Below, in pieces: positions 35,159-45,789 of a stretch of 64,000 bases of DNA (position 1 is its first letter; each line of letters begins with the position of its first letter). The notes beneath the pieces were generated by a model, which made no database searches, was not told the DNA's origin, and worked only from the letters and a program-made list of their open reading frames with translations. The translations under genes were made by a program, and so were the position numbers. The stretch spans positions 46,172,000-46,235,999 of the forward strand of contig OX457029.1 of the NCBI GenBank assembly GCA_949752745.1, read 5' to 3'. The stretch comes from Protula sp. h YS-2021 (lineage: Eukaryota; Annelida; Polychaeta; Sabellida; Serpulidae).

Positions 35159-36224
35159 CATAACATAATGTCCATAACGATAACTTCCGATTTGCGTCTC
35201 CAAAGTCCAACACCTTGTTCTTCTGCGTCTTGTTTGATCTACCATGCATTAAAATTTTGAAGGTTAGACTGTGTAGTTACAACAGTTGGCTCTGCTGTTT
35301 CTATGAAAAACATATATTGTAGTGTTGTAGTTTAAAGTTAAATGATAGTTCACAGGTGAATATATTAAATGATCTAATTGCTCCAGAATCGAGAATTTGG
35401 CTATTAAATCTGTAGTGAAGTAGTTGTCCCATACGGAAAAATGAAAAGTATATTCCTAATTTAAAAAAGCATTCGTGACTGGATCCGTCTATATAACTCA
35501 AAGGCAAACTAGATTGTTTTCGCTACTGAGTAGTTGGGGGCAATCAAAAATACGATTATGAAATCTTAGAATTGAGAATTGACCATGAACATAAACATCC
35601 TCGATGTGCCTCTTATATAACATCTCTTGGCCCCAAATCGTCGAAAATAAGCTCACAATCCTTATCGTTTTTTTTGAGATTGTGATCAATAGTTCTCTGA
35701 CGCTTTTAGATATACAAAGGTCACTTGGCCTTTGGCCTCGACCCTGAATCTCGAGATTAAGATCACGAAGTTACTCTGTATTGAGCTCTGTAGGCGTTCA
35801 ATCGAGGATTTGAGAGCTCTTCCAGCCAGTGTTCGTGACAAATAAGGTTTTAGAATATTTTGACCTCAATTTGATTCTTATGTTAGAGGCCAAGGTCAAG
35901 GAATCCCGGACTGAACACCCATCAGGCAGAATACTCGGGTTGAACTCCCTTGTTTTTGACTGCTACAGACAAACCCCCCTCTTCGGTACAGACAGAGATC
36001 CCTCATTTTTTAAATTCAAAATACATACATATGCGACAAAAAGCATTGGACATGCCCGGATTTCATAAAATGTGGAGTGTTTAGGTGGGCGGTGTAAATG
36101 GATGGTGTGTTTTTCTTTCGGATTTACTGAGTATTTACATGAATTGAATTGAGTTGGAGTAAAGCTTTCATTGTATAAATTTGAAAAAAATGTCCACGAA
36201 TCAACATCATCTACGGTTTTTTGA

Positions 36225-36295
36225 CGAAATCGAAGTTGCGCGAGTGGGATTATGTGATATCTTAACCCAATCCACTAATCCGTCGAGCTAAATCT
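36225..36295 (-). ncRNA. tRNA-like / SINE-like fragment (tentative)
   Basis: The minus strand contains TTAGCTCGACGGATTAG (36275-36292), close to the tRNA A-box/D-arm consensus. About 50 bases downstream is AACTTCGATTTCG (about 36226-36238), a degenerate B-box. The anticodon and acceptor stems do not fold convincingly. It is best read as a tRNA-derived SINE remnant, and could be chance. Confidence 0.3.
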
Positions 36296-36654
36296 GTAAT
36301 TAATCAACTCTTGCGGTTGCTTGTGCACCAAGGCACAGGATAAAAAATTCCGCAATTCGGAAACGCTGGAAAACTCTTGTAGCGATCGCGCCCAAGGTCG
36401 AAAAACGATCGCCGAATGTGCAGACTTATTACGTAGCATGGTGGGGAAAACTGAAACGCTGCAGTCAACAGCACACTCACACACATGCTATAATCACTCT
36501 CATTGTGGGCAGCTGGACGATCACTAAGACTATGCTGATATCATACCATGCATCTTAACCGGCTAATCATAGCTTTTGTCTTCGTTAAATTGGACTTAAA
36601 CGGCAATATTTCAATGGCCATTTTTAGATACAAAATGTTAATGAATTTGTAAAA

Positions 36655-36830
36655 AAATGAGATGAACCAACTAGACAGGCTACATTTTGTCTCTGCCAAA
36701 TCTGGTCGTCTTAGCTCTAGACCTGTCAGAGGGGTTTGAGTGACAAGGTTATGGTGAAAAAGGAATCATACGGGAACAGTCTAAGGGATCGTACAAGTTC
36801 AATAAACTAGGGGACTATAAATCCCAAGTA
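36655..36830 (-). repeat. Dispersed repeat family B, copy 2
   Basis: Reversed relative to copies 1 and 3. On the minus strand it has the hairpin ACTTGGGATTTATAGTCCCC (near 36809-36830) with TAGTTTATTGAACTTGTACG, then 'ccttgtcactcaaacccctctgaca', 'gtctagagctaagacgacc', AGATTTGGCAGAGACAAAAT and 'gtctagttggttcatctc'. Closely parallels copy 3. Confidence 0.8.
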
Positions 36831-36872
36831 TAATTACAAGGTGTAATTTGTACCTAAATACCGCGAATACTG

Positions 36873-36873
<1 letters not shown>

Positions 36874-36930
<57 letters not shown>
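36874..36930. repeat. (TA)n microsatellite
   Basis: About 28 uninterrupted TA units, directly beside the hairpin end of family B copy 2. Confidence 0.97.
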
Positions 36931-36933
<3 letters not shown>

Positions 36934-36949
36934 TCAAGACGGCAACATT

Positions 36950-37855
36950 TTGGTGACATATTGCCGCTTTTCAAATGTTATGCAATTTTGTGTCGACGTA
37001 TATCGTATATGGTGTGGTGTCGAAGTGTATCATAATTACAATCCTTGACCCAAATATTTTATTAGCACTAAATTTTATAACAATTTGAAAATGGTATACA
37101 CTTTTTTCAATAAGTCACCATTATGTTTTTTAATGTTCACGATATCAAATGGAACAAAAGTAAATTAAACAAACTAAGATAAATATGTATTAATCAAAAT
37201 ATTGAAAAAAAGACACATTTACAAAACCTAAAATTATAATGAATTATTCAAGTTTACTGGTTGCAGAGTTATTGGGACTCTGATAATTTTATGCGTTTTA
37301 TCGACCTATTGCCGCTTGCATATATATACACCCGTTTTTATTATACGTTAGGTACCTTCAGTGGCTCGTTATTGCCGTGTAATTACTTGTTCTTCTCAAA
37401 CAATTAAATGATTTACAGAAGGAAAAACTGGACCAGACTACAACATGGCCACATTAAAAAATATATTTTATGGCGTTGCTGCAGGAAAAACAATTTATAT
37501 TTAATATCACATGCTTCAACAAAGATCTCGTAAGTGCTTTAATTAGTGCAGTTCAAACTTCGTGGTGACGATATGTTTATACCATAACGCACAAGCAAAC
37601 GATCTCTTAAAATGCTTCATTAGATTTTGTTAAAACACGAAACAGATGACAAATCAATTGTGATTTTCACTAGACTCTCAATATGAAGTGTCAAGTTTCA
37701 ATTCGTTCTTCAAATAAACGTAAAAACACTATTGAGCCTGTCATATAGATTTTAAGATTGGTTTAAACGTCAAAGATGAATCCCAAAAATTAAAAGTTTG
37801 AGAATAGATATCTGTATTTATAGATGCAAATTTTTTTATTGCACGTCATTCAAGG
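36950..37855. other. Gene-free AT-rich stretch
   Basis: Nothing recognised between the (TA)n tract and the 30-bp repeats that precede the two-gene cassette. Confidence 0.5.
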
Positions 37856-37857
37856 AC

Positions 37858-37975
37858 CTGTTTGAATGAGAAGCTCTGCCCATTCACAAGGTGTGCTCGA
37901 ATGGGAAGCTCATTCACAAGTTGTGTTCGAATGGCCAGCTGATTCAAACATGTGCTCGAATGGTTAGCCCATACA
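37858..37975. repeat. Four imperfect units of about 30 bp upstream of cassette
   Basis: Units read 'tgtttgaatgagaagctc..cccattcacaagg', 'tgtgctcgaatgggaagctcattcacaagt', 'tgtgttcgaatggccagctgattcaaaca' and 'tgtgctcgaatggttagcccatac' (in segments). They end about 105 bp before the TATA box of the cassette at 38.1-39.8 kb, so they may be iteron- or enhancer-like sites, or an unrelated minisatellite. Confidence 0.8.
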
Positions 37976-38081
37976 TTTCTCTCCCCTAGGAAATATTACA
38001 ACATCTATTTTTTAGACATGTCCCTACAACATTAACAACTTAGGCATCAACATTTTGGTGGGAAATAAAAATCCTGGATGG

Positions 38082-38087
38082 TATAAA
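38082..38087 (+). promoter_or_regulatory. TATA box of the two-gene cassette
   Basis: TATAAA in the context 'gatggTATAAATTG', about 55 bp upstream of the ATG at 38143. Spacing fits a compact RNA polymerase II promoter with a short 5' leader. Confidence 0.45.
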
Positions 38088-38142
38088 TTGATGAGTGAGA
38101 ACACATTTTGTCATTTCGCTTGGTGGATTGTGTGAGTGAACA

Positions 38143-38989
38143 ATGCCAACATCCCTTCTTCACAGATGTGTACAGACATTGGATGATGTCTTCCAAGTGA
38201 ACTATACTAACTATGTGTTTTAAAAACTTCCTGATTTTGAATGGGATTGGATTTTACAAGTGAAGAATATACATAAACACTGGGTATGTGTTGGAATGAC
38301 AATTCCAAGAAATCGTTTCATGCAATGTTTTCTGAGGGAATGTGAAGAACTGAATTTACCAGGGAACCCTTATGACATTGATTCAGCATTTATCAACGCC
38401 AATACAATTTGCGCAGCTGACCTCATGCTAGTTGTGGCTGCTAGAATTACTTTACTGTATGATGATAATGTTTCATTGTCAACGGATATATCCAAACTTG
38501 TTCTATTCAATAAGGGACGTGTTGAAGTGAATCTAAACTGTTCTGACTATGTGTTTTCAAAGCTTCTTTATTTTGAATCGGATTTGATTTTGCAAGTGAA
38601 GAATATGCATAAACACTGGGAAGCTGTTGGAATGGCAATTCCAAGAAATCGTTTCATCCAATCTTTTCTGAGGGAATGTGAAGAACTGAATTTACCAGGG
38701 AATACTTATGACATTGATTCGGCATTTATCAACGCCAACACAATTTGGGCAGCGGGCTAGTTGTGGCTGTTAGAATTATTTTATTGTATGCTGATAATGT
38801 TCCATTGTCAACGGATATATCCGAACTTGTTCTAGTAAATAATGAACGAGTTGAAGTAAATCTAGACATTTGTAAAATGTTTGAAGAGCAGTAAAGGAGC
38901 TGACTCATACATGTGATGCCGTAGAAAAGGAGTGGGGTGAAGTGAAGTCAGCATTCAATGTCAGCCGTGGAGAAGACAAGCAGCTTTAA
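38143..38989 (+). pseudogene. Cassette gene A, decayed, with a 336-bp internal duplication
   Basis: An intronless frame begins at ATG 38143 (MPTSLLHRC). It hits one in-frame TAA at 38221-38223, then runs open to 38760. Residues from about 38200 to 38537 are repeated from about 38538 to 38866 (period 336 bp, 112 codons), with shared segments such as NRF.Q.FLRECEELNLPGN and YDIDSAFINANTI. The second copy carries a 7-bp deletion near 38751, which shifts the frame. A further shift near 38886 restores a peptide-like end (KELTHTCDAVEKEWGEVKS) that stops at 38987-38989, 32 bp inside gene B. Without the duplication the protein would be about 170 residues, mostly helical in appearance. No transmembrane segment is obvious. 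I do not recognise the family. The tight overlap with gene B suggests the two were expressed together in a compact mobile or virus-like unit. It is now broken by at least three lesions. Confidence 0.65.
38200..38866 (+). repeat. 336-bp tandem duplication inside gene A
   Basis: Copy 1 is about 38200-38537 and copy 2 about 38538-38866. Anchors: 'ctatgtgtttt' at 38211 and 38547, 'gtgaagaatat.cataaacactggg' at 38260 and 38596, and 'gttgaagt.aatcta.ac' at 38521 and 38850 (offset 329 because of the 7-bp deletion). The copies are highly similar. The TAA at 38221 (TCA in copy 2) is private to copy 1 and the deletion is private to copy 2, so both lesions postdate the duplication. Confidence 0.9.
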
Positions 38990-39745
38990 AATTAGTGCAA
39001 ATGTAAACATTACTGTGGAGCATGGAGAATTTGGACCATTTCTTCGAATCAAACGTGGAGAGAGATGGCTTGCTTTATCACCATCCTTGTGGAAAATTGT
39101 GTGTCAGAACTTGAAAAAAATACGCAACCGTGGCTTCAAACTGTACTTAACGCAAACGAAGTGGCCTGAAGTCATTTCATACCTAGACATGCGCTATGTG
39201 AGTTTTGTGCGCACATCGCTGTTTGAAGGGAAAGAATACATTAACATTATTACATCAACATTACATCAGTATTACATCAGTATTACATCAACATGAATGA
39301 CGGTGAATGGGAGACACTGCTTCAGAAGTTGGATAACATCAACTCAGTCTTATTCGCCAAACCTGAGCCATGTACGGAATGTCATGGTGTAAAAGCTGTC
39401 ATCAAATTGCAAAAGGATAATCGGATGAAGGTGTCAAAACTATCCAAGAGAAGACTGGCTGAAGTTCAATTTTAGAATATGAACGTGTAAAATCAGCTTG
39501 AATTTACCTGTGAATATTGCGGCGCTCACGGATATGCCAGTGATTATGATTGTCACTGCCACAAGTATAATTGCCAGATGTGTGAACCAGACAGCATCAA
39601 GTGTCGCTCGCTAACAGTGTCTGGAGAGTAAGACTTTTGTTTGAAATCATTTGAAAACAACTTGTCAAACTTACGTGGCGATCTCATGAAAGAGTGTGCG
39701 CTTTCAGGTATTGATGGAGCTGAGGAGTTTGATGTGGAAGCATAA
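38958..39745 (+). pseudogene. Cassette gene B: tandem PC4-like domains plus Cys-rich tail, decayed
   Basis: The ATG at 38958 (MSAVEKTSSF) lies within the end of gene A in another frame. The first half matches the strand-strand-strand-helix pattern of the PC4/p15 single-stranded-DNA-binding fold: an ITVEHGEFGPFLRIKRG strand region, then RWLALSPSLWKIV leading into a helix. A second such domain follows (YVSFVRTSLFEGKEYINI), and its helix (DGEWETLLQKLDNINSVL) resumes at 39299 after a 47-bp insertion (39249-39295) of ATTACATCA-type repeats that shifts the frame. A cysteine-rich tail follows: CTEC near 39376, then CEYC, CHCH and CQMC between about 39509 and 39585. Three in-frame stops (39473, 39488 and 39629) lie before a terminal TAA TAA at 39743. 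The PC4-like call rests on pattern only. DNA binding is inferred from that family. The gene is clearly non-functional. Confidence 0.6.
39249..39295. repeat. 47-bp ATTACATCA expansion disrupting gene B
   Basis: Four to five 11-12-base units (attacatcaac, attacatcagt, attacatcagt, attacatcaac) begin at the codons ATTAACATT. The length is 2 modulo 3, exactly what separates the two frames of gene B. The ATGA overlap it creates at 39293-39296 is accidental. Confidence 0.75.
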
Positions 39746-39765
39746 TAATAATGATTCTTCTTACA

Positions 39766-39771
39766 AATAAA
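39766..39771 (+). terminator. Polyadenylation signal of the cassette
   Basis: AATAAA 21 bases after the final TAA of gene B, in the context 'cttacAAATAAATG'. Position suits a compact transcript covering genes A and B. Confidence 0.5.
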
Positions 39772-39779
39772 TGTTTGCT

Positions 39780-42700
39780 AATGAGATGATAACTGTCTTT
39801 CAATATTTACAAACCATTGTAATTTGTTATTTGTGACTGTAGTTAAAATATATAATTAAAAAAATCTAAAATAAAAAGGCAACCTATAATATACAGATGG
39901 AAATTGCCACCTATAATTAAGTCAACAGAGAAATAATAACCGTCAAAAAGGAATGAAGAACTTGTTACTACAACAGGTCTGATAATAAGACTGGTTTGAT
40001 GTGATATGGTGCCTTTTAAGATGCAATCCAGCAACAATGCACAGCTATATAAAGAAACGATGGGTAAATTTTGTGTTATCTAACTGTGTGCGAAACTTCG
40101 CTCCTCACTTTCATTCGTTCTCAGGCCTCCCACGTGTATCCGAATTCAATACAAAGCACATAGCCCCATGATTATACCTGAAATGAAGAATCATATTTGT
40201 TTTAGTACCAAAAACACAGACGTTCTTGTTTGCCAGATATCTATTTTATGTGCTTTCAAATACGTATTTAATACCAAGACAAAAGTATTTAATATCAGGA
40301 CAAAATATTTTAAACCTAACGAATAGGATCCAATTAGCAATATTTTATAACGATTACCTTTATCTTTGTAGGTTAGTCCAATTTTAGTAGATATAACACA
40401 CATACAAAAGCTTTTCTTTGCGAATGTTATATATAAAAAAGAACCAAAATAAAGTGTGTTTTAAAAAATGCTATAAGGAACCGTGAGTATCCTACAGTAA
40501 ATATCTCACAGAACACAACAATTCTATTCTAAACGAACATTTTTAAGTTCATTCGGTCCTTAACAATATCAGAAAGTAGTAAACTTGTCCCCATTTTAAT
40601 ACTAATAAAAACAATTCACGACGGACTTGACTTCCATTGCTTAGCAATCGAATGTCGTATTATTATTTATTCAATGACTTTATTCTTTTGAAGGTACAAT
40701 ATAGAAAGCTTCATAAATTATTCACAAACTGAGCACAATGAAATATCAATTAGCTCTCTCTACAATAATAAGTTAAACACTGTATCTTAGAAAATGGCAT
40801 CTTTATTGCTTTGATTCCCAATAAATCCTAATAAATGAAGTTTTTTTGCTAAACTAATTTTGGACTCATGTTTGTTCAGAATATATGCACAGTATGCTCT
40901 CGTGATGAGATGCTGTTGACGTCAGCAAATTTGCTTGATTTAACGAACTTTTGTTTTGTAATTGTTCCAATATGATTTTGTTTGAAATAAAATGTAGCGT
41001 ATTTACGCACTTATGCCATTGCTGTTGCTAAATTTTTTAAAATAATTACATTCACCGAAGTTAAAACACTAAAAAATATGCTATGTAGTTTGCTTGCTAT
41101 TTTTGTCTTCTGCAGTTTATAGCCACATTACACAGTAAAGTATGGACTAACACTCTTTGACAAATTGGTTGAGCAGGTTTCCAACTATTAAAATGAAGCA
41201 CTGGACTATCAATACTGTGGACACTTGTAAATCATACCCTAAATAATTGAAGTTATTGGCTGTAAAAATAGCACAGAGCTTAAGTAATGATTTACTTTGT
41301 TATCCGGATGAGAAGCATCCGTATTCTGTCTTTGATTTTATCAAGCAATCAAAGGGACAACACAACTCTATTTTCCTAATAAGCCAGATTAGTTATGTTC
41401 ACAAAGAAAGTGTACTCTAATTAGATATAACGATAACTCTATGTAACTGGTCTGCTAAAACGGGTTGTCTATGCACAGCACCACATCTGGCAGATAGGTA
41501 AGAAACGGTTTGTTTACAAAGGTACTTCAAACTTTTTCTTGACACTGTTTTAGTTTTTGGGTGACAATTGCCTAGTCAAAATTTGCATCTCAGTAGAAGG
41601 TAGCATTTTATATACAGCGTTAGATATTCTGAATGGCCGATCTCCACATCAACATTCAAATGATCAGCACAAGTGCTTCTAGTTTTGTATTTAAAAGTTT
41701 CGAATATATGTTTGTTGGCTGCATTTGAAACTACTCTTACAGCCTTCACTATACCGTTAGGACGATATCTATCAGGTATGTTTCAATATATCGCTGTCGT
41801 TACCATTCACTGTAGATCCAATGTTCAGGTGGGAAAAGGAATGAACCACCAGATTAAACCACATACAATAAACTATGGTTAGTCCGATTCAACTGGGCAT
41901 ATATATGGCCGGGAGAATTCAGTGGAGAAAGCAAATTTATATCAATCAACGTAAAAAGATCTTTTATAGCAAGGATAAGTAACTGAAAGAATTGGCATTT
42001 GGCGGAATTTTTGATACTTATAAATAATAAATAAATACAATGATTGAGGTCAGTCGTCTGCGGAAGAAAGAACCGCCAGCTTTTAGACGAAGAAAATGTT
42101 GGAAAGGGGGTTCAGTTTTATGGTCGTCAAATTCGTGTTGAAGAGGTTGAACGCCAGCACATGGAAAGAGTGACGTACATTTTCTCTATCTTCAAATTAA
42201 TGGCTATGGCGTATTTGACCACTTTGCGTGAAATTCTTGATAGCGTGGAATTCCGCCGCCTTCTGTTGTTGTCCAAAGCGTATATTTTCCCACTTTAAAT
42301 ATTGCAATCGAAATAAACCTATACGTATTTATAAAGGCATTTCTATTAAATTTAGCAGCAGTACCAACTAATCTCAAAGAAAACGTAACCTGGGCTGCAT
42401 CAGAAAAAAAAGTTTTTGAATTTGTGTTGTATTCTTTTCATGCAGTTTGATTCCATCGCTGCTAAATAACTAAGCCATTTATTGTAGAAATCAACGTAAA
42501 CAGAACACGCTACACAAGACGCTGTCAAAAAGGGGCGTGCCTCATCCGTGTACCATAGCTACAGAGTCCACAAATTTTACAGTACACATTTATAAAAGGA
42601 AAATGAATGAGTACTGCACAAATTGATTCATTTTTCGTGACAATAGACTGATGCTGACCATTATTAAGAACGGCCAGAAATGTTCTCCTTACAGAATTGT

Positions 42701-44770
42701 GAAGACTGAGTTAACCTTAATGTAATGCTTCAAATTAAAGAACATCTCTTGTATTTTATTAGTTAAAAAGAGGATAAGGTGAAAGATTTGTTGAATAAAA
42801 ATTTTGTATCTTAAAGCAATAATTAGACAATGAATAATTTTCCTAGTATCCAGCAATGTATTTTACTCGAAACGAAGAAAACTTATTTGCAGTTCTGTAG
42901 TTTTGAATACAAATTGTGTCACAGCGAGATAATTAGTGACAAATACAAGGTATTTGAAGCATACTGTTACAATAAATCTACCATGTAGTAGGCATCGACT
43001 TGGTGGCTTTGCAAAAAATCCTAGATCAAACATAATAAAAAAGGTTTGTTGTCAAACCCATTTACACATTCAAAAGGGAACCTGATAAAACTCTCATAGC
43101 TAAGTAATGGTCTTGAAAAGGAAGTCACCGCTTTTTAGAAACCACTTAATGAATTCTACCTGAATGAAAGCAATCTACTAATGCAAAAAAGTCCGATGTT
43201 TCTGGCTTGCCAGATTTGAAATAAACGTTTTTAATACCCAATTCACATCTAGTTCCCAATTTCATGTTCGTAAAAAGTAAGTCACATAGACGAGAACGAT
43301 GAAGATTACCTAAAGGAAAAAACTCATCAGTGATCTATAATTCTCTTTCTCTCTCTCTTGATCATGCCTTTGTTTGGTGATAATTAACATTCAATACAAA
43401 CTCGCATTTGTTACAGCTTCCAGGTCAAAACTAACCTTTGATTATCTTTACTACAGATCATTAAAGTTCATTAGTTCAATAGTTTATTTATCAATACATT
43501 CAGCGTAAGAAGTAATGTTTGTTTGATTGACGTTGATATATAAGCGAAAGACAGGCGTAGTTTTGGAAGCTTTTCGCCCCGATCAAGGAAATGATTGCAC
43601 CCCCTTTTGCTTTCCTTGCTGTTGCCTGCTAGGCCTATGTAATCGATTACGTGGTATTGTTGTTCTAGACAGATCCATTGCGATCTACGACTTTCAGCGC
43701 GCAGCCAACATATAGACTGACAGTGTTACTTGAATATTTATACTCTTTTCCGTTACACATGTAATGTGTGTTGTTAAGTGAGTTCATGTTGATTCAGACA
43801 CTCAGCAAGAAGACAGGGAGGGTGGAAGGGGGTGAGAAACATTGTTAATTTTTTACCTCCTTATTACCTTCCAGTTACACATAAATTAGACGTTACTTCA
43901 GTCTGATTCCGTTGAAATTTGTGCCACAGAAATATGTTGGAAGATAAGACTTGAGGAGAAAGTAATATTGTCGTGCTTAATATTTATAAAAGCACAGCCT
44001 GAATATGCAGAAATGTTCTACTGGATACAGATCATTGCAATGTTTTTTTTTGAGGTGATGTTACGTCATCGTTTTTGTTTGCCTTTCTCTTGGTTGTTTT
44101 TCTTTCATTTCTGACAACTGATGTTTAGTTAATGGTGCTAGATTTCCGATCAATTTAACATTAACATCAGTCCTTTTAGTCCTGTAAAACAGTTCTTTAG
44201 CCCACAAACCGACATTATGTTGATAAAATGAAAACAAACTTAATGGGTTAGTAGCGAGTGGGACATCGCGTTTCCAAGACAAAACGCACCTGGGAGAGAA
44301 GCTACCCAGAGCAGAGCATATTCAGAAACTTACTCACGTCTGAATGTTCCTTGTTCAGAAGATACCCAGATCAAAATTATAGCAAGCACTTTACCGCTTT
44401 TAAAGTACAGCTAAGTTCGTAGAGTTAAATTGTTGATTCTCAATTCAAATGCCTTTATGTATATTATATAATGAAAAGGAAGGATCTCTGAACCACAATA
44501 TTGGGTCTGATGGATCCACGACAATTGATCCAACGACAACTAATCAGATGACTATTGACCTAGCAACAATTGAATGAAATGAGCAGAGCATGACAACATA
44601 TCTAAATTCTCAAAACCCGTTTTTTGTGCTAGTAAAATGATTACTCTGTCAGTAACTGTGACATTTCAGGCAGCCCTTGGCTTAAAAAAGCAGGGATTTA
44701 CATTTGTACCAATAAAATATGTGAAGTTGCTATCTGTCAATGGATCTTAAATGAACTGCCTTTTACGGAG
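39780..44770. other. Long gene-free AT-rich stretch
   Basis: No coding exon or transposon recognised. A frame at 42044-42298 has ordinary amino-acid composition but no start context, domain or splice pair that I can support. Short 15-bp repetition occurs at 44509-44575 (gacaattgatccaac, gacaactaatcagat, gactattgacctagc). Confidence 0.5.
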
Positions 44771-44772
44771 TA

Positions 44773-45784
44773 CAGTGGAACCCCGGCATCGGACCACCTC
44801 CCTCTTGAGACCACCTCCGAATTAGGGCACATTTTGTCGGTCCCGAATGCGCTCCATACATTTTAATGGTAAAAAAACTCTCAATTGGGACCATCTCGGA
44901 TCGGACCACTTCGTGCCGCTTTTTTCGGTCCCGAGCCCTCAAAATGCCTGAGATCGGACCACTGTCAGTCAGTTGGGAATCCATTGTATTTTGGTGGCAC
45001 ATTACTTACAACACTGAGCATGTTGCCGTCTTAGATATTGTTGCTAGGGATTATGGTAGAAAATGTGTAACCGGACAGGGGCTTAGTTTTGTTGACAATA
45101 TACAAACTGACAATATACAAACCCAAGGCATCTTACTTTATGTGGCACCTATTCTTTTAGTATTTCAGCCTACTCAAATGTCACCGAATTCATAATGACA
45201 ATTAAATGTCAATTTAAGCACATAAAGGTAATTTAAATAAGAAAAAAATGCTAAAACTTTCTCAAAATGGAAAGCAGAGAAAAAGTTAATAAAAAAAGAA
45301 AAGACATTAGTCTCAAAGATGAAATTAAGATAATTAATGACAGTAAATTGATTGGTCAAAGAAAATTAGCTGAAAAGTATGGAAGTAGTAAATAACAAGT
45401 CCAAAGACTATTGAAACGGAAAATTGAGTATGTCAATGCCTATGAGGAAAACTGTGATTCTAACAAAAAGCGATTGTGTTATGATCCTTGTGTAAAATTG
45501 GATAAAGCAGTTTGGAAATGGTTCAAAATGTATTGAAACAGTAACATTCCTATTTCTGGACCTATGGTCCAAGAAAAAGAGCTAAAATTTGCTGAAGAAC
45601 TTTCCATTACAGACTTCAAAGCTTCAAACGGTTGGCTTCTTTGTGTTTGGACATCAAACTTGAATCTGCGGTCAACCCGCAAAATTTTACCCAAGTAGGA
45701 CTAAGTCTCCCAAATGGGACCACCTCTGAAATAGGGCACATTTTATCCGGTCCCAAGGGTGGTCCGATTTCAGAGGTTCCACTG
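44773..45784 (+). mobile_element. Internally deleted Tigger-like DNA transposon
   Basis: Flanked by TA on both sides (44771-44772 and 45785-45786). The left terminus is CAGTGGAACCCCGGCATCGG and the reversed right terminus is CAGTGGAACCTCTGAAATCG, both continuing into GGACCACC. A subterminal AGGGCACATTTT...GGTCCC word occurs near both ends in direct orientation. Inside lies the N-terminal third of a CENP-B/Tigger-type transposase (45267 onward). The DDE catalytic domain has been lost by a deletion joining the coding region to the right terminus. Confidence 0.92.
45267..45699 (+). pseudogene. Tigger transposase DNA-binding region, broken
   Basis: The frame from ATG 45267 reads through a psq-type helix-turn-helix (SLKDEIKIINDS, then GQRKLAEKYGSS and QVQRLLKRK). 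A CENPB-type second DNA-binding domain follows (KLDKAVWKWF, IPISGPMVQEKELKFAEEL, FKASNGWL). Both domains are standard for Tigger transposases, which otherwise run on for several hundred residues into a DDE domain. Here in-frame TAA at 45393-45395 and TGA near 45534 interrupt it. After the SNGWL motif the sequence departs from the family and stops near 45698, at the deletion junction. Non-functional. Confidence 0.9.
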
Positions 45785-45789
45785 TACTA

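Larger units (their letters stand above)
27850..36220. other. Long gene-free stretch with simple repeats
   Basis: AT-rich DNA holding an A/C-rich (CAA)n tract (28308-28386), a G18-AA-G8 run (29411-29438), C-rich runs (31185-31203 and 32345-32363), a (CT)22 tract (32807-32850) and a 44-bp tandem duplication (35071-35158). A patch at 35700-35930 carries GGCCAAGGTCAAGG wording like family A. Short open frames at 31941-32255 and 33178-33381 have no recognisable domain. No exon is supported. Confidence 0.5.

Noticed and set aside
39293..39296. Operon-style ATGA stop-start coupling
   Set aside because: The two frames are halves of one PC4-like domain separated by a 47-bp repeat expansion, so the overlap is accidental.
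42044..42298. 84-codon plus-strand frame
   Set aside because: Ordinary composition, but no domain, start context or splice pair; length is within chance for this much DNA.
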